Assembly: GCA_947168885.1 (NCBI GenBank) | Contig: CAMVNQ010000015.1 | Location: 29,882-93,881 of the forward strand | From: an uncultured Clostridia bacterium | GTDB lineage: Bacteria > Bacillota > Clostridia > Oscillospirales > Ruminococcaceae | Direction of reading: 5' to 3' | Length of the DNA: 64,000 bases | Translations under genes and position numbers: made by a program | Notes under the pieces: model-generated | What the model was told of the DNA's origin: nothing | The model's input: only the letters and a program-made list of their open reading frames with translations | Database searches by the model: none | Shown here: piece after piece, positions 50,378 through 58,914 of the stretch | How the letters are laid out: the number at the start of each line of letters is the position of its first letter | Numbering within the stretch: the first letter of the stretch is position 1

Positions 50378-51453
50378 TGGGCGTTGAATTGAAAGATATA
50401 AATACAAAAGCTCTCTATACGGTCATAGAGAATCAGACAAAAACATACTTTCATTCGTATAATGCAGGCGGGTTGTCATTCCCGTTCCACATCTACGACA
50501 AGGCTCTGAGCATAGCCGAAACTATCAAAAACAGCGGATTTCAGGATACGGTGTGGGCTAAAGATGTTCTTCCGCTGATGTCCACCGATGAGTATTTCTA
50601 TCCAAGCCAAAAGAATGAATACATCATGACACCGCTGTACGGCAGCCTTGCGCAGGAGCATTTGGAGAGCTTCCGCAATGGTCTCGACTTCGGGTATTCA
50701 ATAACGCTTGACTATGATAAACAGACTGTCGGCATAGAGATCAACCGTAATCTCGTGCATACCAATGTGCCGGATATGCATATCTCGGTAAATGATCCGA
50801 AGATCGTAAAGCTTCTCAGTATGCAATGTGAGGACGCGTGTGACCGTGAAGCGGAATTCATAAGTACCTTTGCAGAACCGCCTAAACCTTCAAAGAACTA
50901 CATCATGAATGTGCATCTTGAGTATAATGGGAAACACTTTATAGCGGGTCTGCCTATGGACGAGGACGGTATCGAGACTGCGAAAATAAACCTCGGGGTG
51001 TCAGATCTCGATGATTGCGATGTAAAGGTCGATGTGAATGATCGGTACCTTAACGATATTGCAGGCCTGTCAGAGATCAATTTCACGGAACTGAACAGTG
51101 TTGCTGAATGGGCGAACTGCTCCGATGAGGATGAGAAGAAAAAGTTTGCCGCCGCTGTTGAGGCTTACAGACCCGAGACTATTTACGGTATCAGTAACAT
51201 CATAGATAACCTTGACTGTATTGAATTGGTAGAGGTTTGGGATGCCGAGGAATACGGACGAGAGGCACTTTACGGTTCAAACAGCCGCTCGGATCAGACA
51301 CAGTTTTTTGAGGACACCGTTGCTGACTACATAGATTTTGACCGCTTCGGCAGAGACCTTATGGAAAGCGACGGCGCAAAGGAAACCGAGTACGGCTACA
51401 TCTACAGCGAGAGTGGCTTCGAGCTTGACGAGTCGCCGACGATGTCAATGTAA
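50377..51453 (+). CDS. ArdA-like anti-restriction/polyvalent protein with TMSM tail
   Basis: 358 residues. The N-terminal half (1-170) is unassigned. From about 185 onward the order YNGKHFIAGLPMDEDG, LSEINFTELNSVAEW, then DEKKKFAAAVEAYRP and IDNLDCIELVEVWDAEEYGR resembles ArdA DNA mimics, which block type I restriction enzymes. It is strongly acidic and ends ELDESPTMSM. Expression early in the recipient would protect incoming DNA. ArdA assignment is by pattern, not search. Confidence 0.65.
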   Translation: MGVELKDINTKALYTVIENQTKTYFHSYNAGGLSFPFHIYDKALSIAETIKNSGFQDTVWAKDVLPLMSTDEYFYPSQKNEYIMTPLYGSLAQEHLESFRNGLDFGYSITLDYDKQTVGIEINRNLVHTNVPDMHISVNDPKIVKLLSMQCEDACDREAEFISTFAEPPKPSKNYIMNVHLEYNGKHFIAGLPMDEDGIETAKINLGVSDLDDCDVKVDVNDRYLNDIAGLSEINFTELNSVAEWANCSDEDEKKKFAAAVEAYRPETIYGISNIIDNLDCIELVEVWDAEEYGREALYGSNSRSDQTQFFEDTVADYIDFDRFGRDLMESDGAKETEYGYIYSESGFELDESPTMSM

Positions 51454-51454
51454 A

Positions 51455-52144
51455 ATGAGCAGACGGAATATAGATGCCGGCGGTCAGCTTTTGTTCGGAT
51501 TGAGCGGCGACGATCCGCTCACAAAGTCATTGCAGGACGGCTTCGACCGCTGGGATCATCTGAATAAATACGGCGGTTCCGACCCGAGCTGGGCAGACGG
51601 TGTGAACATGAATCTTGTCCGCAGCCACATCATGTTTTACAAGAGCCAAATGGAAAATAAGTTCGGCTCCGGAGACTATCCCGATATATATTATCGGGAA
51701 ACTCCTCCGGAGGTCTCGCCGGATTTCATGGCAGACCCGGAACAGATAAGAGCCGATGCCGCCGCAGCGTTACAGATCATCGAATCCGATGAAAACTTGA
51801 AATTTATCAGGGAGAACATCGGCGGTCTTACCGATAAGCAGAGACAGGGTGTGTGCGTGGGCGCAGTCCTCGGATATGTTCAGAATCTGAAACACTACAT
51901 AGCCGAGGACGACCTTGTGTCCATGCGCAGATACCAAAACCCGAAATGGGTGCTGGACTCGTTTCAGCACCTTGCCAACAGGCTGTCACAGCCGTTACCG
52001 GAGAGCGTTCCGGTTCAGGATTCGGACAGCAGCGAAGAAGAATATGAAGATGAAGAATGTGAAGCTGATGATGTTTCAGAGGTCGAAACTCCCGCCGAAA
52101 GCGCGGAAGAACCCGAGGAATCCATGCAGCTTTCATTCTTCTGA
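51455..52144 (+). CDS. Polyvalent-type cargo protein with acidic tail
   Basis: 229 residues from ATG 51455, one base after the previous stop. The conserved part (1-175) contains LLFGLSGDDPLTKSLQDGFD, RWDHLNKYGGSDPSWADG and VRSHIMFYKSQME; DNA-handling cargo proteins of clostridial elements have a similar block. The C-terminal 50 residues are Glu/Ser/Asp-rich and end EESMQLSFF. Function unknown. Confidence 0.6.
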   Translation: MSRRNIDAGGQLLFGLSGDDPLTKSLQDGFDRWDHLNKYGGSDPSWADGVNMNLVRSHIMFYKSQMENKFGSGDYPDIYYRETPPEVSPDFMADPEQIRADAAAALQIIESDENLKFIRENIGGLTDKQRQGVCVGAVLGYVQNLKHYIAEDDLVSMRRYQNPKWVLDSFQHLANRLSQPLPESVPVQDSDSSEEEYEDEECEADDVSEVETPAESAEEPEESMQLSFF

Positions 52145-52157
52145 AGGAGGTGTTTGA

Positions 52158-52523
52158 ATGGCAGAAAAAACAATGACAGTGGTCATGGTCGAACCCGGAA
52201 AGCCCGCTTACAAAACCGAGATAGGCACTGACCTTGAAAGTTTGCAGAAAGCGGTTGGCGGTCTTATTGACATTATGCGGATCGACAACAAGGTGAATAT
52301 CGTCTTCAATGACGAGGGAAAGCTCATCGGGCTTGAGGGAAACCGTAGGATCGGCGGTCATATTATCGTTGGCAACTTCTTTGTTTGCGGAGAAAATGGT
52401 GAGGATCTGTGTTCGCTTACTGATGAGCAGTGCAAGAAATATTGCCAGCAGTTCGCGCAACCTGAGGAGATCACTCAGGACGAGATTGAGGACGATACAT
52501 ACACCTGGGTCATATCATTCTGA
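52158..52523 (+). CDS. DUF3846-domain protein
   Basis: 121 residues: TMTVVMVEPGKPAYKTEIG, LESLQKAVGGLIDIM, VNIVFNDEGKLIGLEGNRRI and IIVGNFFVCGENGED cover the full DUF3846 domain. These small proteins are frequent on ICEs and phages and may act with anti-restriction proteins; no activity is established. Strong SD GGAGGTG. Confidence 0.88.
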   Translation: MAEKTMTVVMVEPGKPAYKTEIGTDLESLQKAVGGLIDIMRIDNKVNIVFNDEGKLIGLEGNRRIGGHIIVGNFFVCGENGEDLCSLTDEQCKKYCQQFAQPEEITQDEIEDDTYTWVISF

Positions 52524-52543
52524 CTCAGATACGGAGGTTTCAC

Positions 52544-52771
52544 ATGAAGAAAAATATCATTGTCACGATGGAAAATGAAAAGCTCTCGGCTCTTAAGATG
52601 TACACGGAACAGAAAGGAACTACCGTGGAAGAAGAACTGACGAAGTACGCCGAACAAATGTACGCCAAGACAGTACCGCAGAATGTCCGTGATTTTATTG
52701 ACATGATGAGCAGGCAGCAGCCCGCACCAAAGCCGAGAAATACTTCGGCTGACAGTGAAAATAATGCTTGA
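52544..52771 (+). CDS. DUF6103-like small protein
   Basis: 75 residues, start MKKNIIVTMENEKLSALKMY, then VEEELTKYAEQMYAKTVP and VRDFIDMMS. It has a ribbon-helix-helix-like start and fits DUF6103 proteins, which accompany DUF3846 in these elements. Possible DNA-binding role. SD GGAGG. Confidence 0.75.
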   Translation: MKKNIIVTMENEKLSALKMYTEQKGTTVEEELTKYAEQMYAKTVPQNVRDFIDMMSRQQPAPKPRNTSADSENNA

Positions 52772-52796
52772 TTTATAGTCAGAATGGTGGTATAAT
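52768..52796 (+). promoter_or_regulatory. Promoter of the HipA-like gene
   Basis: TTGATT (52768-52773), 17-nt spacer, TATAAT (52791-52796). It overlaps the end of the DUF6103 gene, giving the HipA-like gene independent expression. Confidence 0.7.
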
Positions 52797-52818
52797 AAAA
52801 AACAAGTAAAGGACGGTG

Positions 52819-54060
52819 ATGGCCGTGAAATATGTTTTGATGCATAAAAATACTCCTGTCGCGGAGCTTGAGATGGACGAGAACACAGGACATATATTAA
52901 AGGTTCCCGAAACATACGCCGCGGAACATCTGCCTGTCGGTGTAGGGTTCAAAAAAGGGGCTACAGAGCGTGTCGATCTTAATGACTGGTGGATAAATAG
53001 GTCTATACCCGCGAGCCGTTCGGGACTCAGGAATGTCCTCGAGACACTTGGCATTGCAACTCCGAGCGCGCTTCTTACCCGCTGTTACGGATTGAGTTTG
53101 TCAGACCAATACTGGATAAAGCCGGAAAATAGCGATGTTTCATGGAGCAACGTGAACTTTTTTGAGAACCCGTTCTCAGATGACATAGGTGATATATTGT
53201 TCGGAAAGCCCTCAAGTAAAAGAAACTTTGATTTCTTTTCTCCGGACAACACATCTAACGGTAATCTGAAAAAGCGCTGGAAGATCGTTGATGAAAAGAG
53301 ATGCCTTATAAAGGGCGGCAGCAAGCCATTCCAGCAACAGCCTTACAATGAGGTAATTGCTTCTGCGATAATGCGGCGGCTTGATATACCGCACATTGAC
53401 TATGAACTCATATGGGATGAAGATGCTCCATACTGCATATGCGATGATTTTATCACTGCCGAAACCGATCTTGTGAGTGCATGGCAGATTATGCTGACGG
53501 TGAAGCAGCCTAACGATATCTCGCGTTATCAGCACTACATCAACTGCTGCAGTGGGATAGGGATAAACGATATAGTTCATGCTCTTGATCAGATGATAAC
53601 GCTCGATTATATCATAGCCAATGAGGACAGACATCTTAATAACTTCGGACTTATACGGAACGCTGAAACGCTCCAATGGATCGGTGCTGCGCCCGTATTC
53701 GACAGTGGTTCCTCGCTCGGATATGAATTGATGCCCGCGCAGATAAGAGGAAACGCCGAGGTTGAGTGCAAGCCTTTCAAGAAGCATCACAAGGCACAAT
53801 TGGAACTTGTGACATCGTTTGACTGGCTCGACTTTTCAAAGCTTGACGGCATCGGTGAAGAAATCACCGAGATACTTTCGGACGAGCGTGCTGCGATGTT
53901 CATCGGCGCAGACAGAGCCACTGCAGTAGCGGAAGCAGTTGAAAAGCGCATAGCACACGTCCAAGAAATGGCTATGGGAATGCACGGCGGTATGGTGAAT
54001 GATACTACCGAGGACGATGTTGACGAGGATATAGCACAAAGCTATGAGCCGAGATTATAA
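52819..54060 (+). CDS. HipA-like kinase-fold protein without a HipB partner
   Basis: 413 residues from ATG 52819. The first 100 residues are a HipA-N-like region; the kinase part has GGSKPFQQQPYNEVIASAIMR, the catalytic loop YIIANEDRHLNNFGLI and the metal motif APVFDSGSSLG. HipA kinases phosphorylate aminoacyl-tRNA synthetases or other targets. No xre/hipB-type antitoxin is adjacent; DUF6103 is the only small DNA-binding candidate nearby. It has its own promoter and a hairpin terminator. Confidence 0.82.
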   Translation: MAVKYVLMHKNTPVAELEMDENTGHILKVPETYAAEHLPVGVGFKKGATERVDLNDWWINRSIPASRSGLRNVLETLGIATPSALLTRCYGLSLSDQYWIKPENSDVSWSNVNFFENPFSDDIGDILFGKPSSKRNFDFFSPDNTSNGNLKKRWKIVDEKRCLIKGGSKPFQQQPYNEVIASAIMRRLDIPHIDYELIWDEDAPYCICDDFITAETDLVSAWQIMLTVKQPNDISRYQHYINCCSGIGINDIVHALDQMITLDYIIANEDRHLNNFGLIRNAETLQWIGAAPVFDSGSSLGYELMPAQIRGNAEVECKPFKKHHKAQLELVTSFDWLDFSKLDGIGEEITEILSDERAAMFIGADRATAVAEAVEKRIAHVQEMAMGMHGGMVNDTTEDDVDEDIAQSYEPRL

Positions 54061-54076
54061 CTGAATAATACAAGCG

Positions 54077-54112
54077 AAACGCCTTTGGAGATATGTCTCC
54101 GAGGGCGTTTTT
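54077..54112 (+). terminator. Terminator of the HipA-like gene
   Basis: Stem AAACGCC / GGCGTTT with inner GGAGA / TCTCC and a trailing T run. Confidence 0.8.
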
Positions 54113-54475
54113 GCTTTCGGAAAGGAGATCACGGATATGTAGAAGAAGATAAAACAGTCATACCGCCGAGAGCAACTCTGTTTCGCGACGTGTGCGATTT
54201 TATGGGCAAGGTCGGGTGTGAATACCACTGAGAGCCGTGGACGCAAATTTGAGCCGTTTATGACAGCGTTTCGGAAAGGCTGATAAGACTCCGGAATCCG
54301 GAGCAGAATTGCGCCAATTTTGATGGTCTAATGAGTAGTCGCGAGGGGTGGTTTGCGGGGTATGATTTTTATGCAGGAAAAAGGGCGGGCGTCTTTTTGC
54401 CGCCTCGCCCGTTCACTTCGTCGGGCAAAGCCCGCCGTTGAGCGATAAAACAAGTTATAAAAAAGGGGTCAAAAT
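54113..54475. other. Gene-free region before the second relaxase, candidate oriT
   Basis: About 360 nt with no convincing gene. It holds a GC-rich hairpin (54383-54410, GGGCGGGCG against CGCCTCGCCC) and a perfect small hairpin CGGGC AAA GCCCG (54422-54434), followed by the ribosome site of the MobC-like gene. Position directly in front of the relaxosome genes suggests an origin of transfer; the nick cannot be identified. Confidence 0.45.
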
Positions 54476-54952
54476 ATGAGCAGGAGCAGAAATCGGGGGT
54501 CAAATCCCATAAAAACAGAAGAAAACGCCGATGTTAAGGCATCTGAGATGGGGTCAAAAAAGATAAAGTACGCTTTTCATATCACCTCCGAGTGCATGAA
54601 AGCGATAAATGATATGTACAAGAAGGACGGCAGCACTACGCGAAATGAGTTCATCGAGAATGCCGTGGACTTCTACATTGACTATCTGAAAGGCGGTACG
54701 ATGACAAATTACCTCGCACCGATCATAAAGCGAATGGTCGAGGCAACTGTTGAAACATCGGAGCAGCGTATAAGCCGTAACCTGTTCAAGATCGCGGTGG
54801 AGCTGGGAAAGATATCTCATATGATAGCTGCGACTAATGACATAGACGATGAAACTGTCGAGAGCCTTCATCGTATGTGCGTTGACGAGGTTCGTCGGAT
54901 CAACGGTATCATAAACTACAAAAGCGCAGTACGCTTTCAGAAAGATGAATAA
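54476..54952 (+). CDS. Relaxosome accessory protein of the conjugative element
   Basis: 158 residues. A basic, disordered start, an RHH-like core (KYAFHITSECMKAINDMY, then TTRNEFIENAVDFYIDYL) and a helical C-terminal part. It would bind oriT beside the relaxase. Its stop overlaps the relaxase start by one base. Confidence 0.78.
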   Translation: MSRSRNRGSNPIKTEENADVKASEMGSKKIKYAFHITSECMKAINDMYKKDGSTTRNEFIENAVDFYIDYLKGGTMTNYLAPIIKRMVEATVETSEQRISRNLFKIAVELGKISHMIAATNDIDDETVESLHRMCVDEVRRINGIINYKSAVRFQKDE

Positions 54953-56952
54953 TGCCAAGGATAATTGTGTCGAGCCGCTACCTTAAACCCGGAACTGCCG
55001 GAAAGCGCGGCGGTCTCGTCAAATACATTGCAACGAGAGAATCCGTGGAGATGTACTCGTCGCAGAAACGCGGGATCCCGGTCACCAAAAGTCAGACAGA
55101 GCTTGTCACAAAGCTGCTTGAAATGTTTCCTTCGGAACTATCTTCGCATGAGTATGCTGACTATAAGAGCAGCCCGACAAAGGAGAATGCCTCGGAACTG
55201 ATAACCGAGATACTTGAACGCAACGCGGACAGGCTCACTGACCGTGAGATGCTCGTCAAATATATCTCCGAGCGCCCGGGCGTTGAGAAGATCGGCAAGC
55301 ACGGATTGTTCTCCGCCGACAAGGGCGAGGTCGAACTGAACGAAGCGAAAGCTATCGTCTCGAACCATGACGGGAATGTGTGGACGAATGTCGTGTCACT
55401 CAGGCGCGAGGACGCTGAGCGGCTCGGCTACACCACCCCGCAGGCATGGCAGAACCTTGTACTGAAAAGTCTTGATAAGATAGCGCAGGCTCATAAGATA
55501 AAGCTCGATCATCTCCGGTGGTATGCGGCATTCCACAATACAACTCACCACCCGCACATACATCTGCTGGTGTACTCGACAGACCCGACCGAGGGTTACA
55601 TGACCGAGCATGGTATAGAGATGCTGAAAAGCACGTTTGCAAATATAATCTTCAAGGATGAGATGAACGAGGTCTATCAGAAGCAGACCGCTGTGCGAGA
55701 TGATCTCCGTGCAGAAGCCAAGCGCGTGATGCAGGAGCTGTCCTCGCAGATAAACCTTCACCTTATCAATCCGGAACTTGAAGAGTTGATACTAAAACTG
55801 TCCCGTCAGCTTGAAAATGCGAAAGGTAAAAAGGTGTATGGGTATTTGCAGCCGCAAGTCAAAAAGACCGTCGATGATATTGTCGTAATGCTCGCTGACC
55901 ACCCTACAATCAAGAAGATGTATGATGAGTGGTGTCGGCTAGAACAGATGAAGTACGCAACATACACAAACGCGGTCAAGCAGTTTCCTCCGCTTCATGA
56001 AAACAAAGTCTTCAAGCCGATAAAGACCAGCATAATAAACGCGGTCGTTGAAATGACGCACACACTTGATTCAGCCGAGTGCGAGATCAGGAATGAGGAT
56101 CCGCTTCCCGAGCCGGAGATCATAGAACCTGAAAGCTCTGATATTCCGGACGAGAACGCTAAAAAAACTTCATCGGAAAAGTCAAAGAACACATATACTC
56201 TTGCCGCGATATATCGCCGAGCCAAAAAGTATCTGAGAGGCGACGGTGTATATCCCGATCCCGATTATGCGATCAAGCTGTTTAAATCCTGCGGCGAATA
56301 CAAATACGCGCAATACGCTCTCGGAAAGATATATCTCGACGGGCGGTACGCGATGAAGAATCTGCCGCTCGCGGAAATGTATTTGCAGAATGCCGCGAAA
56401 GAGCAGCTCGACTGTGCGGAATACGCTCTCGGAAAGCTGTACCTCGATGACACGGTCAGGCGTTACGATCTCGCGGAGGAATATCTGAACCGAGCCTCGG
56501 AACATGGGAATATGTTTGCGATGTACCGTCTTGCAAAGCTGTATCTGAGTGGTAATATTCTGCGGAACACGGAAAAGGCTGTGGAATTGTTGCAGAGAGC
56601 AGCGGAAAAGCTGAGTACAGCGGCTTACGCTCTCGGAAAGCTGTACCTTTTCGGTAAGGAAGTCCCGCAGAACAAGGAACTTGCTGTGTATTGGCTTACG
56701 CGGTCGGCAGATGCAAGAAACGAGTTCTCACAGAGCCTTCTCGAACATCTGGATATGTTTGAGCAGTCTCGTGTGCAGAACGCGTACATGAATATGCTGC
56801 TGTCACTCGTGAGGCTGCTGAATGAGAATTACAACAAGACAGACCGAAGCGTGAGAATGCACATCGATAAGAAACAACGAGCGGAAATACACAGGAAGAA
56901 GCAGGCTCTCGGCATCAAGGAAGATCATACTATACAACAAAATCAGGGGTGA
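54952..56952 (+). CDS. MobP3-type relaxase with C-terminal Sel1-like repeats
   Basis: 666 residues. RGGLVKYIATRESVEMY near the start and the metal motif H195-N-T-T-H199-H200-P-H202-I-H204 define a MOB_P-type relaxase (about 1-260). A helical linker follows. From about 415 to 590 come repeats such as DYAIKLFKSCGEYKYAQYAL, AEMYLQNAAKEQLDCAEYAL and AVELLQRAAEKLSTAAYAL, each ending in LGKLYL: Sel1 repeats, a protein-binding solenoid. The N-terminus nicks oriT and leads DNA into the recipient. Confidence 0.9.
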   Translation: MPRIIVSSRYLKPGTAGKRGGLVKYIATRESVEMYSSQKRGIPVTKSQTELVTKLLEMFPSELSSHEYADYKSSPTKENASELITEILERNADRLTDREMLVKYISERPGVEKIGKHGLFSADKGEVELNEAKAIVSNHDGNVWTNVVSLRREDAERLGYTTPQAWQNLVLKSLDKIAQAHKIKLDHLRWYAAFHNTTHHPHIHLLVYSTDPTEGYMTEHGIEMLKSTFANIIFKDEMNEVYQKQTAVRDDLRAEAKRVMQELSSQINLHLINPELEELILKLSRQLENAKGKKVYGYLQPQVKKTVDDIVVMLADHPTIKKMYDEWCRLEQMKYATYTNAVKQFPPLHENKVFKPIKTSIINAVVEMTHTLDSAECEIRNEDPLPEPEIIEPESSDIPDENAKKTSSEKSKNTYTLAAIYRRAKKYLRGDGVYPDPDYAIKLFKSCGEYKYAQYALGKIYLDGRYAMKNLPLAEMYLQNAAKEQLDCAEYALGKLYLDDTVRRYDLAEEYLNRASEHGNMFAMYRLAKLYLSGNILRNTEKAVELLQRAAEKLSTAAYALGKLYLFGKEVPQNKELAVYWLTRSADARNEFSQSLLEHLDMFEQSRVQNAYMNMLLSLVRLLNENYNKTDRSVRMHIDKKQRAEIHRKKQALGIKEDHTIQQNQG

Positions 56953-56955
56953 TAT

Positions 56956-57222
56956 ATTGCGTTAACAAGAAAAGACATTTACTGTTATGACTTACAGCAC
57001 AGAGCGGTCGCGGTGTACTTGTATCTCTGCGACCGTTCAGACAAGGACGGAAAGTGCTTCCCGTCTGTATCAACGATAGCGGCAGACTTGAAGTTGTCAA
57101 AGAGTACGGTCAAACGCGCTCTTGCAGACCTTGAGTCTGCCGATTTTATCAGACACGAAAGGCGGTACAGAGTCCGAGGGGGAAACTCCTCGAATATGTA
57201 CTACATAGCACGACCACCTTGA
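56956..57222 (+). CDS. Winged-helix replication/regulatory protein, probable ATT start
   Basis: About 88 residues. LTRKDIYCYDLQHRAVAVYL, YLCDRSDKDGKCFPSV and LKLSKSTVKRALADLES form a helix-turn-helix typical of replication-initiator-like and 'helix-turn-helix domain' ICE proteins. The first canonical start in frame (GTG 57013) removes the conserved beginning and has no ribosome site. AGGGGTGAT (just before 56953) is well spaced to ATT 56956, directly after the relaxase stop. TTG at 56957 is in a frame that stops immediately. Confidence 0.7.
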   Translation: MALTRKDIYCYDLQHRAVAVYLYLCDRSDKDGKCFPSVSTIAADLKLSKSTVKRALADLESADFIRHERRYRVRGGNSSNMYYIARPP

Positions 57223-57352
57223 AAAAAGCAGAATCCACTCCGAGGGGGAAGTCTGCCCTGTCGGTGGTCTATGGATAGGTTCATCATGAGCCAAGAAAGC
57301 TAAGATACCAAGATAACATATTATTCAAAATGAAAAGGAGAAGTGATTTTTA
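57223..57352. other. Short intergenic stretch before the primase gene
   Basis: 130 nt; apart from AAAAGGAGAAG before TTG 57353, nothing recognisable. Confidence 0.4.
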
Positions 57353-58780
57353 TTGGCAGAGTTTATTCCATTCTCGGATGATGATAAGATTAGAGCATCC
57401 TCTGTCGATCTTGTCGCGTTCCTGCAAAACCGAGGTGAACAGCTCAAACGGCTCGGACATGACTACAAGCTGATCTATACGGACAGCGGCGGTGTTCACG
57501 ACAGCATCATGGTGCGTGGGAACCATTGGTACGATCACAAGAATCAAGTTGGCGGCGGTCCGATAAAGTTCCTGCGGGAATTCTACAGTATGTCGTATCA
57601 GGACGCGATGCTCGCTCTACTCGGCGGTTACACAGACAGCAGAGCCTCACCCGAAAAGCCTCAGATCAAGCTCGCTCCGAAGAAAGAGCCGGAACGCAGA
57701 CCGTTCGTGCTTCCCGAAGTCAACGACAATATGCGTCGAGCGTATGCCTATCTTACAAAGCAGCGTTTCATTGCGCCGGAGGTCATTTCTTTCTTCGCAC
57801 ATAATGGTGCGATCTACGAGGACAAGGCGCATCACAATGTCATATTCGTAGGCATGGACGAGAACGGAGTTCCGAGACAGGCTCACGCACGCTCGACACT
57901 GTCGTTCGGCAGTACATTCCGCATAACGATAGAAGGCTCGGACACGAAATACAGCTTCGCACACTTCGGTTGGAACGATAAGCTGTATGTGTTTGAGGCT
58001 CCGATAGATATGCTCTCGTACATCACCATGCACCCACAGAACTGGCAGGACAGCAGCTACATAGCGATGAACGGAGTATATGAGAACGCGGTGCTGAACG
58101 CTCTGGAAACACACCCGCAGCTCGACAGCATCGTTCTGTGTACCGACAACGACGAGGGCGGTATCGACGGAGCGCAAAGGCTCTGCGATATACTCGTGGA
58201 GAACGGTTTCACTGAAATATCCCGTGAATATCCGATCAATAAGGATTTCAACGAAGACTTGAAAGCTATGAACGGTATAGAGCCGCTCCCCGCTGTCCCG
58301 CACAAGAGGTTAGAAATGTTCAACCGTATAGTTGGCAACCGGACATTCCGCCCTCACGATATAAGCCAAACGGTGGATATACTGGAAACTGTCATGCGCC
58401 GCGATGATTATCTTTACGCGGCGGAGGCGGCGCTCTCTGCGTCAGCACAGCTCTCGAAGGTGTTCGCGGAGCCGAAGGATGCGGAGAAGCTGTTTGAGAT
58501 ATTGAAAAATATAATGATCGTGGAGTACAGAGCATACACCGACAAGGGAAAGCTGAACACTAAGCTCGACGACTTGCAGCGGGCAATACGGGATGTATCG
58601 GCACAGCTTCGGGATACGACCGCTTGCACGACAGATGAAATGCGGGAACTGGCAAAAAAGCTGTATGATACAGCCGTTCTCGCTTTTAAGTGTCAGACAG
58701 AGCTGCTGTTGAACGAGGCTCCCGATGAAATTATTACAGAAACGGAGGAAGAACAACCGTGGACGGAAATATCTATGTAG
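57353..58780 (+). CDS. DUF3991/TOPRIM primase-like protein with EISM tail
   Basis: 475 residues from TTG 57353 (AAAGGAGAAG upstream). ASSVDLVAFLQNRGEQLKRL, then HYDH-type NHWYDHKNQVGGGPIKFL, is the zinc-finger-like start of ICE primases. DUF3991 lies at about 120-200. TOPRIM acids are in LYVFEAPIDMLSY and IVLCTDNDEGG. It ends EEEQPWTEISM. It probably primes the complementary strand after transfer. Translational overlap with the next small gene. Confidence 0.87.
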   Translation: MAEFIPFSDDDKIRASSVDLVAFLQNRGEQLKRLGHDYKLIYTDSGGVHDSIMVRGNHWYDHKNQVGGGPIKFLREFYSMSYQDAMLALLGGYTDSRASPEKPQIKLAPKKEPERRPFVLPEVNDNMRRAYAYLTKQRFIAPEVISFFAHNGAIYEDKAHHNVIFVGMDENGVPRQAHARSTLSFGSTFRITIEGSDTKYSFAHFGWNDKLYVFEAPIDMLSYITMHPQNWQDSSYIAMNGVYENAVLNALETHPQLDSIVLCTDNDEGGIDGAQRLCDILVENGFTEISREYPINKDFNEDLKAMNGIEPLPAVPHKRLEMFNRIVGNRTFRPHDISQTVDILETVMRRDDYLYAAEAALSASAQLSKVFAEPKDAEKLFEILKNIMIVEYRAYTDKGKLNTKLDDLQRAIRDVSAQLRDTTACTTDEMRELAKKLYDTAVLAFKCQTELLLNEAPDEIITETEEEQPWTEISM

Positions 58781-58914
58781 AGATCGATGTCCCGAAGGAG
58801 TATGCCGAGCTGCTTGAACGGCAGGCTACGGAGCGTGGCATCCCAGTTGATGAGATAGTCACACAGGCTATACGGAAGATGATAGAAAGGAGTATTAAAG
58901 ATGCCGGAGAATGA
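58759..58914 (+). CDS. Small RHH-like protein
   Basis: 51 residues from GTG 58759 (GGAGG 11 nt upstream): MDGNIYVEIDVPKEYAELLE, then RGIPVDEIVTQAIRKMIE. Strand-helix-helix layout of ribbon-helix-helix proteins. It overlaps the primase end and the start of the next RHH protein, forming a coupled series of three genes. Confidence 0.65.
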   Translation: MDGNIYVEIDVPKEYAELLERQATERGIPVDEIVTQAIRKMIERSIKDAGE

